From an uncultured bacterium (GTDB taxonomy: Bacteria; Bacillota_I; Bacilli_A; Mycoplasmatales; Metamycoplasmataceae), in the NCBI GenBank assembly GCA_929200685.1, contig CAKNAO010000020.1:1-10115 (forward strand): a stretch of DNA of 10,115 nucleotides. The letters run 5' to 3'. Positions 1-10,115 of this stretch are shown here, one piece after another. Every line of letters starts with the position of its first letter. The stretch's first letter is position 1. The position numbers were made by a program, and so were the translations under genes. The notes under the pieces are model-generated. The model was not told where the DNA came from, did not search any database, and saw only the letters and a list, made by a program, of their open reading frames with translations.

Positions 1-11
1 TTTTTTATTAA

Positions 12-17
12 TATAAT
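12..17 (+). promoter_or_regulatory. Possible -10 box upstream of rpoB
   Basis: TATAAT lies about 60 nt upstream of the rpoB start and matches the sigma-70 -10 consensus exactly. The matching -35 region would fall outside the window. In DNA this AT-rich such matches occur by chance, and rpoB might instead be transcribed from a promoter further upstream, so this is only a candidate. Confidence 0.25.
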
Positions 18-66
18 TTATAAAAATATGATAAAATTATTTAGCAATTTATATTAATATTTTTTT

Positions 67-76
67 AGAAAGAGGG
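67..76 (+). promoter_or_regulatory. rpoB ribosome binding site
   Basis: AGAAAGAGGG ends 3 nt before the rpoB ATG and agrees at 8 of 10 positions with the AGAAAGGAGG complement of the 16S rRNA tail. It is among the few G-rich stretches in the leader. It fixes the start at 80; no other in-frame start lies between it and the window edge. Confidence 0.7.
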
Positions 77-79
77 TAT

Positions 80-3000
80 ATGGAAGTTGAAAAAAACTAC
101 ATTATAAAAAAATATGGACCTTTAACAAAAAGAAGGTGTTATTCTAAAGCATTTAAAAATTTGGAAGTTTCTGATTTAGTTTTAACTCAAAAAGAATCAT
201 TTAATTGATTTATAGAAAAAGGAATTGAAGAAGCATTTAACAATATTTATCCAATTATTTCAAACAACGGAAGAATTAGAATAGAATATTTAAAAAATAC
301 TCTAATAATTGAAAAACCACCAGTAGAATTTGATGCTATAAAACAAGCAAAACAAAAAGGAATTTCATATGCATTTAAATTTTATGCAACTTTAAGAAAA
401 ATTGATGAAGATACAGGTGATACAAAAGATCAAGAAGTACTATTTGGTGAAATACCATTAATGACTAGTGGTGCTTCTTTTATTATTAATGGATCTGAAA
501 AAGTTATAGTTTCACAGCTCATTAGATCGCCAGGAACATATTATCAACTTAATGTTCCTAATCAAGATGGTAATTTATTTAATCGTTTAGAAATTATTCC
601 TAAATTAGGGATTTGAATTGATGTTCATCATAAAATTACCTCATCTTCAATAGTTAATAATAAAAAAATTGATAAATCAGATTTTATTAAAATTTATATT
701 GATAAGAAAAAAATTGGAACTATTTCAACTTTTTTAAGAGCATTTGGAATGTCTAAAGAAAATATTGTTGAACTTTATGGTTGTCTTCCAATAATTGAAA
801 AATCAATTAAAATTGACAAAATTCCAACAGAATCAGCAGCACTTGAAAAAATTCATGGTATTTTAAGAAAAGGTGATCGTGTTACTGAAGAATCTAAAAA
901 TAATCTTTTTTCAAATATTTTATTTTCAAAAAGAAGATATGATCTTTCAAAAACTGGTAGATATACAATAAATAGAAAATTAAATGTTATTGAAAGAATT
1001 ACTAACACCATTTTAGCAGAAGATCTTGTTAATAAAAAAGGTGAAGTAATTTTTAAAAAGGGAATAGAAATTGATGTTAAAATTGCTCAAAATATTCATG
1101 ATTCATTTAAAGCAAAAATTTTACCTCTTTCAAATATTCCGGGCATTACTTCAAAAGTTTATGGTAAACAAATTGAAGATTATCCAAAATTAAGTTCAAG
1201 AATTAAAATAGTAGTTGTAAAAGTTTATCCTAATGAAAAATGAGCTGAAGATAAAAAAGAATTTGTAAAAATTATTGCTAATGATCCTAATTCAAATGAA
1301 GAACATTTGTTAATTCCTGACATTATTGCTGCCCTTGGATATTATATTAATTTAACAAATCAAGAAGATATTTTTGAAAAATCAAACAAATTTATTTCTT
1401 TAGGACAACAAGATGATCCAGATTCATTAATTAACAAAAGAATTGTTTCTATTGGTGAAAATCTACAAAATCAATTACAAATTGGTCTTACAAAAATGGA
1501 AAGAAATGCTAAAGAAAGAATGAGTTCAAAAGAACAAGATAAAATTACGGCAAAAAATATTACAAACAATAAAGCTATTTATAATCAATTAAAAACATTT
1601 TTCAATTCTTCACAACTTGCACAATTTATGGATCAAATGAATCCTCTTTCAGAACTTTCAAATAAACGTAGAGTTACTTCATTAGGACCTGGTGGTCTTA
1701 ATAGAGATACAGCTTCATTTGAAGTGCGTGATGTTCATGCTACTCATTATGGGAGATTATGCCCAATTGAAACTCCAGAAGGACCTAATATTGGTTTAAT
1801 CCTTTCACTTGCTAATTATGCAAGAGTTAATAGTTTAGGTTTTATTGAAACACCATATTTTCCAGTAAAAAATGGTGTAATCAATCTAAAAAAAGTTGTT
1901 TATTTAACTTCAGTTAAAGAGTTTGATAAAACTTTTGCTCAATCTTCAATTAATATTGATGAAAAAGGAAAAATTATTGGAAAAGAATATATTGTTAGAA
2001 AAAATTATGATTATATAACAGTTTCTCCAAAAGAAATTGACTATATTGATGTTTCTTCCAAGCAAATTTCTTCAGTTGCTTCTTCAGCAATACCATTTTT
2101 AGAAAATAATGATGCTAATCGTGCACTTATGGGTGCCAATATGCAACGTCAAGCAGTTCCGCTTTTAAAATCTGAAGCACCCCTTGTTGGAACCGGTATT
2201 GAAAAAGATATTGCTAAATATTCAGCTTCTAATTTAAGATCGAGTGTTTCAGGAGAAGTTATTTATGTTGATTCAAAAATTATTAAAATCAAACAAGGAA
2301 AAACAAAAATAAAAAAATATTACTTAAGAGCATTTGAAAGATCTAATCAAGGTTCAGTTGTTTCACAAAAACCAATTGTTAAAGTTGGTCAAAAAATAAA
2401 AAAAGGTGATTTATTAACAGATGGTCCTTCATTTGATAATGGTGAACTTGCTATTGGTAAAAATGTTCTTGTAGCATTTTCAACATGATTAGGTTTTAAT
2501 TATGAAGATGCCATTATTATTTCAGAAAGATTAATGAAAGAAGATGTTTATACTTCAATTCATATTGAAGAACAAACAATTCAATTTAGAAAATCAAAAA
2601 TTGGTAATGATGAACTTACATTAGAAATTCCAAATGTTTCTACATATTCAAAAAGAAATCTTGATTCAAAAGGTGTTGTAAGAGTTGGTTCAGAAGTTAT
2701 CCCAGGTGATATTTTAGTTGGTAGAGTTTCACCAAAAGGAGAAGACAATCCAACACCTGAAGAAAAACTTATTCAAGCAATTTTTACTGAAAAGCCAAAA
2801 AATATTAAAGATACTTCACTTAAAGTTAAAAATGGTCATGGCGGAACAATTATTGATGTTCAAATTCTTTCACGTGAAGAAGGTGATAAACTTCAAGATG
2901 ATATTTCATTAATTGTTAAAGTGTTTATTGCTAAAAAAAGAAAAATTAAAGTTGGTGATAAAATGTCAGGTCGTCATGGAAATAAAGGTATTATTTCCAA

Positions 3001-3665
3001 AATACTTCCTATTGAAGATATGCCGCATTTAAAAGATGGAACACCAGTTGATATTTTACTAAATCCTCAAGGTGTTCCTTCACGGATGAATATTGGTCAA
3101 GTATTAGAATTGCATCTAGGAATGGCTGCTAAAAAATTAAATGCTAAATTTGTTTCACCAGTTTTTGATGGAATTAAATATACAAATATAAACAAAATTT
3201 TAAAAGAAGCAAAACTTCCAAAAGATGGAAAATTTGATCTTTATGATCCAATTTTAGGCAAAAAATTTGATTCAAAAGTTTCAGTTGGAATTATGTATAT
3301 TTTAAAACTTGCTCATATGGTTGATGATAAAATGCATGCTCGTTCAGTTGGTCCTTATTCTTTAATCACTCAACAACCACTTGGTGGAAAAAGCCAAAAT
3401 GGTGGACAAAGATTTGGTGAAATGGAAACATGAGCCATTGAATCTTATGGAACAACTAATGTTTTACAAGAATTATTGACTTATAAATCTGACAATATTG
3501 ATGGTCGTAACCAAGTTTATAATGCAATTACAAATAATTCACTTTTACCAAAACCAGGGACTCCAGAATCATTTAATGTTCTTGCTTATGAACTAAGAGG
3601 ATTAGGAATGAAACTAACTGTTCATACTAAAGAAAATGAAGAAAAAGAAATGAAAAGAGAAAAAT

Positions 3666-3676
<11 letters not shown>
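80..3676 (+). CDS. rpoB: DNA-directed RNA polymerase subunit beta
   Basis: Beta subunit (1198 aa) of the RNA polymerase core; with beta' it forms the active site and DNA channel. Five in-frame TGA codons (206, 614, 1241, 2486, 3431) encode Trp; the one in METWAIESYG is a position that is Trp in nearly all bacterial RpoB. Recognisable in order: an N-terminal protrusion/lobe with [20 protein letters not shown] near residue 125; the rifampicin region [17 protein letters not shown] (about 510-526), followed by [46 protein letters not shown]; and [12 protein letters not shown], with K961 and K969 matching the active-site lysines K1065 and K1073 of E. coli. The C-terminal beta' clamp contact ([12 protein letters not shown]) is intact. 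Length is close to Bacillus subtilis (about 1193 aa), but the acidic C-terminal tail is missing. N528 replaces the His usual at E. coli position 526, as reported for rifampicin-insensitive mollicutes. It overlaps rpoC by 11 nt. Confidence 0.98.
3654..3660 (+). promoter_or_regulatory. Purine-rich ribosome binding site for rpoC, inside rpoB
   Basis: AAAGAGA ends 5 nt before the rpoC ATG at 3666 and lies within the last codons of rpoB. The match to the anti-Shine-Dalgarno is modest. Together with the 11-nt overlap of the two genes it suggests that ribosomes finishing rpoB reinitiate on rpoC. Confidence 0.4.
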
Positions 3677-8009
<4,333 letters not shown>

Positions 8010-8062
8010 TAAATTAAGATAAAAATAAATCTAATATAATTATTTAAATTATTTTTTATAAA

Positions 8063-8098
8063 ATGTGTTTATTGAGTAAACATATTTTTTTTGTTTTT
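8063..8098 (+). terminator. Intrinsic terminator of the rpoBC operon
   Basis: A hairpin of two 9-nt arms (ATGTGTTTA at 8063-8071 and TAAACATAT at 8077-8085) closes a 5-nt loop TTGAG. One pair is a G-U wobble, and flanking A/T bases can extend the stem. It runs directly into a tract of T residues broken by a single G. It sits 54 nt after the rpoC stop, as expected for a Rho-independent terminator. Bases 8010-8062 between stop and stem are plain AT-rich sequence with nothing else recognisable. Confidence 0.85.
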
Positions 8099-8118
8099 AA
8101 TTTATAAAAAAATATGAT
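8091..8118 (+). promoter_or_regulatory. Candidate promoter for the ParB-like/helicase unit
   Basis: TTGTTT (8091-8096) and TATGAT (8113-8118), 16 bp apart, resemble sigma-70 -35 and -10 boxes; the -35 lies inside the T tract of the preceding terminator. Transcription would start near 8125, about 5 nt before the ATG at 8130. No Shine-Dalgarno-like sequence precedes that ATG, which fits a leaderless or near-leaderless mRNA. An alternative -10 is TATAAA at 8103-8108. In such AT-rich DNA the boxes are weak evidence alone, but a promoter is needed after the terminator. Confidence 0.5.
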
Positions 8119-8129
8119 CTAATTTATAT

Positions 8130-9407
8130 ATGGAAAATATAGAAAAAATTGTTTTAGATAAACATAAATTAATTAGTGAAGATTCTCGTTTATCATCTTT
8201 TGATGGTAAATTTGAAAAATATAAAATTGAAATAAATAAATTATTACTAAATCCATATAATGATAGAATTGCAAAAGAAAGATCTGAAGACAAAGATTTT
8301 GATGAAAATAATTTAAAGAAAAAATGATTTTCTGATAATGTTCAACAAAAAATTTCTGATTTAATTTGAAATATAAATACAAAAAGAAATGAACAAACTT
8401 TAAAAAATATAAAAGAAATAGGAATTGAAAAACCAATAGTAATTGATCAAATTGGATTAGTCATTGATGGAAATCGTAGAGTTTCAATTTCAAGAAAAAT
8501 ATTAAAAGATTCATCATTAAATTTGGAACAATCAAATAAATTAAAAGAAATTAATTGTATTGTAATACCAAAAACTTTAAATAAAAATGAAATATCTGAA
8601 TATGAAACAAAATTACAAATGGCAGAAGATTCAAAATTAGAATATGATCCTATAAATATATATTTAAAAGTGAATAAACTATTAAAAGAAAAAAAAGAAG
8701 AAATTTTAAATCAAGAAGCAAGATATAAAGCAGTTTCACAATTAATGGGCAGTACAAAATATAATAAAAATATAATTAAAACTTTTGGAGAAACATTTGA
8801 TGTTATGGAAGATTATCTAACTTCAATTGGTAAAGAAAAAAAATACAAGGAATTAGAACATAAAGAAGATCAATTTAAAAATTTTAGTAAATTTTGAATT
8901 AATTTAGAACAAAAAAAATATGAAAGTCCAAATTTTGATTTTCAAGATATTGAAAATAGAAAAAATATTAGAAAAATATGTTATGCACTTATTAATCAAC
9001 AAGTTGAAGGGAAAATTTTTAGAGAAATTTTTCCAAAAACAAAAAATCCTTCTGGACCTTTTACTTCAAAAAAATCAATTGAATATTTAAAAAATCAATT
9101 AAAAATTAATGATTCAAATGATGAAAATTTAAAAAAATGAGTTGAAAATTCTAACTATAAGAAATTTCCTTCTGAAAAATTAAAGAAATTTATTAAAACA
9201 AGCAAGGATATATCTTTAGGAGTAAATGATGAAATAAATAAAAATACAAAAGTATTTATTGAGGATATTTTAGAAAAAATAAAAAAATTAAAAATAAAAT
9301 TTCAAGAAAAAAAAGATAAAAATAATAAACCTTTTTTAAATAATATTAAAGAAATTAAAAATAAAATAAATGAGATAATAAATGATATTGAAAAAGATAG
9401 ATACTAA
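8130..9407 (+). CDS. ParB/Srx-fold (DGNRR-motif) protein, accessory
   Basis: A 425-aa protein read through four TGA (Trp) codons (8325, 8367, 8895, 9138). Residues about 95-125 show the hallmark of the ParB N-terminal/sulfiredoxin-like fold: KPIVID (P102), a short turn, then VIDGNRRVSISRKIL with D113-G114-N115-R116-R117. In this superfamily that loop lies at a nucleotide-binding or phosphate-handling site. A second part, YDPINIYLKVNKLL (from about 171) to QLMGSTKYNKNIIKTF (to about 220), resembles the helix-turn-helix segment that follows the fold in ParB/KorB-type proteins. The C-terminal 60 residues are Lys/Glu/Ile-rich and probably helical or coiled-coil. There is no signal peptide or membrane segment. 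A chromosome-segregation ParB is unlikely: no parA is nearby, and the partner is a helicase whose start overlaps this gene by 26 nt. I infer a DNA-processing or defence role; the fold call is fairly firm, the function is not. The ATG at 8130 is the only upstream start. Confidence 0.75.
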
Positions 9408-10115
9408 ATTAAAAATAATAAAAGAAGAAAATGATAAAGAATGAAATTTTACATATAGAAGTTTGATTCCTCCAATTTTTGAAATTAAAAATTCCAATAA
9501 AATGCATGTTTTTGTTGATATAAAAGAATTAGAAAATTATTTAGTAGATATTTGTAATTTTTATGAAAAAACAAAAAAACTACAAATTAAAAATTTAATT
9601 AAAATTGATAATGAATTAAAAAATATTTTTGAAAAATTTCTAATTAAATTGAAAAATCAAAAAAAATTTTTTCAAGAAATTATTAATCAAAAAATAAAAA
9701 TAAAAAAAATAAACTTAAATTATTTTAAAAAAAACTTTATTCCTTATGAATTTCAATTAGATTTTGCTAATAATATTATTTCAAAAAAATATGTTGGAAA
9801 TTTTTCTTCTTCTGGTTCTGGTAAAACAATTATTACAATTATGGCTGCAATTTCATTATTTTATAAAAATGAAATTGATACTCTACTTGTTATTGGTCCA
9901 AAATCTTCTTCAATTGCTTGATATACTGAGGGTAAACTAGTATCTGATAAAATTGAATCTTTAAATTTAAATGATATTAATAATTATGAATTAAATTTTT
10001 CAAACAAAAATTTAAAATTTCAAAAATATTTTTTTAATAAAGATAAAATAAATATATTTTTTATAAATTTTCATAAATTTAATAATAAACAAATATTATA
10101 TAAATTAGATTATAT
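9382..10115 (+). CDS. Superfamily 2 (DEAD/SNF2-like) helicase, N-terminal part
   Basis: The reading frame stays open to the window edge (244 codons seen), through TGA (Trp) codons at 9442 and 9919. After about 110 charged Lys/Ile/Asn-rich residues comes a helicase start: a Q-type element IPYEFQLDFA (Q125); Walker A (motif I) SSSGSGKTIITIMAA with K148 and T149; and motif Ia LLVIGPKSSSIAW (W180). A further beta strand INIFFINFHKF looks like motif Ib of SNF2-type enzymes. The DEAD/DEAH box and the second RecA domain would lie beyond the window, so the exact subfamily (DEAD, SNF2, type I restriction HsdR-like) cannot be fixed. ATG 9382 is preferred because it keeps the conserved-looking EWNFTYRSLIPP segment; later TTG codons (9388, 9463) are possible, and 9463 would remove most of it. 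The 26-nt overlap with the ParB-like gene implies co-translation and shared function. Confidence 0.75.

Noticed and set aside
51..66. Palindrome ATATTAATAT followed by a T run before rpoB
   Set aside because: It has no loop and only A-T pairs, so it cannot form a stable terminator hairpin; it is expected by chance in DNA of this composition.
2718..2912. Short plus-strand open frame inside rpoB
   Set aside because: It is out of frame within strongly conserved rpoB sequence, and its product is a low-complexity Lys/Leu/Phe-rich string with no motif.
8102..8436. Open frames on the minus strand, opposite the start of the ParB-like gene
   Set aside because: They lie opposite a coding frame with a recognisable domain, are Phe/Leu-rich as expected for the complement of A-rich coding DNA, and show no ribosome binding site or known motif.
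9727..9734. Run of eight A residues in the helicase gene (a similar run is at 7933-7940 in rpoC) as a possible slippage or phase-variation site
   Set aside because: Such runs are common in AT-rich mollicute genes that encode Lys; the frame is intact on both sides and no alternative product is evident.

Overview
The window comes from a mollicute, a wall-less Mycoplasma-type bacterium. TGA is read as tryptophan: four genes can only be read through 20 in-frame TGA codons, several at Trp positions conserved in all bacteria, and I found no in-frame TGG. Base composition is very AT-rich (about one quarter G+C by eye). Protein sizes and extra segments suggest the hominis-type mycoplasmas (Mycoplasmopsis, Metamycoplasma, Mesomycoplasma and relatives) rather than Spiroplasma, but I cannot name a species.

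Positions 1-79 are a short AT-rich leader with a possible -10 box and a good Shine-Dalgarno sequence. Positions 80-3676 encode the complete RNA polymerase beta subunit (rpoB, 1198 aa). Positions 3666-8009 encode the complete beta' subunit (rpoC, 1447 aa). Its start codon lies inside the end of rpoB (11-nt overlap), so the two form a translationally coupled operon that ends at an intrinsic terminator at 8063-8098. Together they make the catalytic core of RNA polymerase. All main catalytic motifs are intact. The rifampicin pocket carries Asn where sensitive bacteria have His, and beta' has an unusual N-terminal zinc-ribbon spacing and several extra segments relative to Firmicute beta'.

The remaining 2 kb (8130-10115) is a separate, less conserved and even more A-rich two-gene unit. 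Its promoter appears to sit in and just after the rpoC terminator and leaves almost no leader. The first gene (8130-9407, 425 aa) is a ParB/Srx-fold protein with a D-G-N-R-R loop. The second (9382 to the window end, partial) overlaps it by 26 nt and begins a superfamily 2 (DEAD/SNF2-like) helicase with a Walker A motif. A ParB-like protein translationally coupled to a helicase resembles a DNA-processing or anti-phage module placed next to a housekeeping operon. That function is inferred from architecture only, and the rest of the cassette lies beyond the window.
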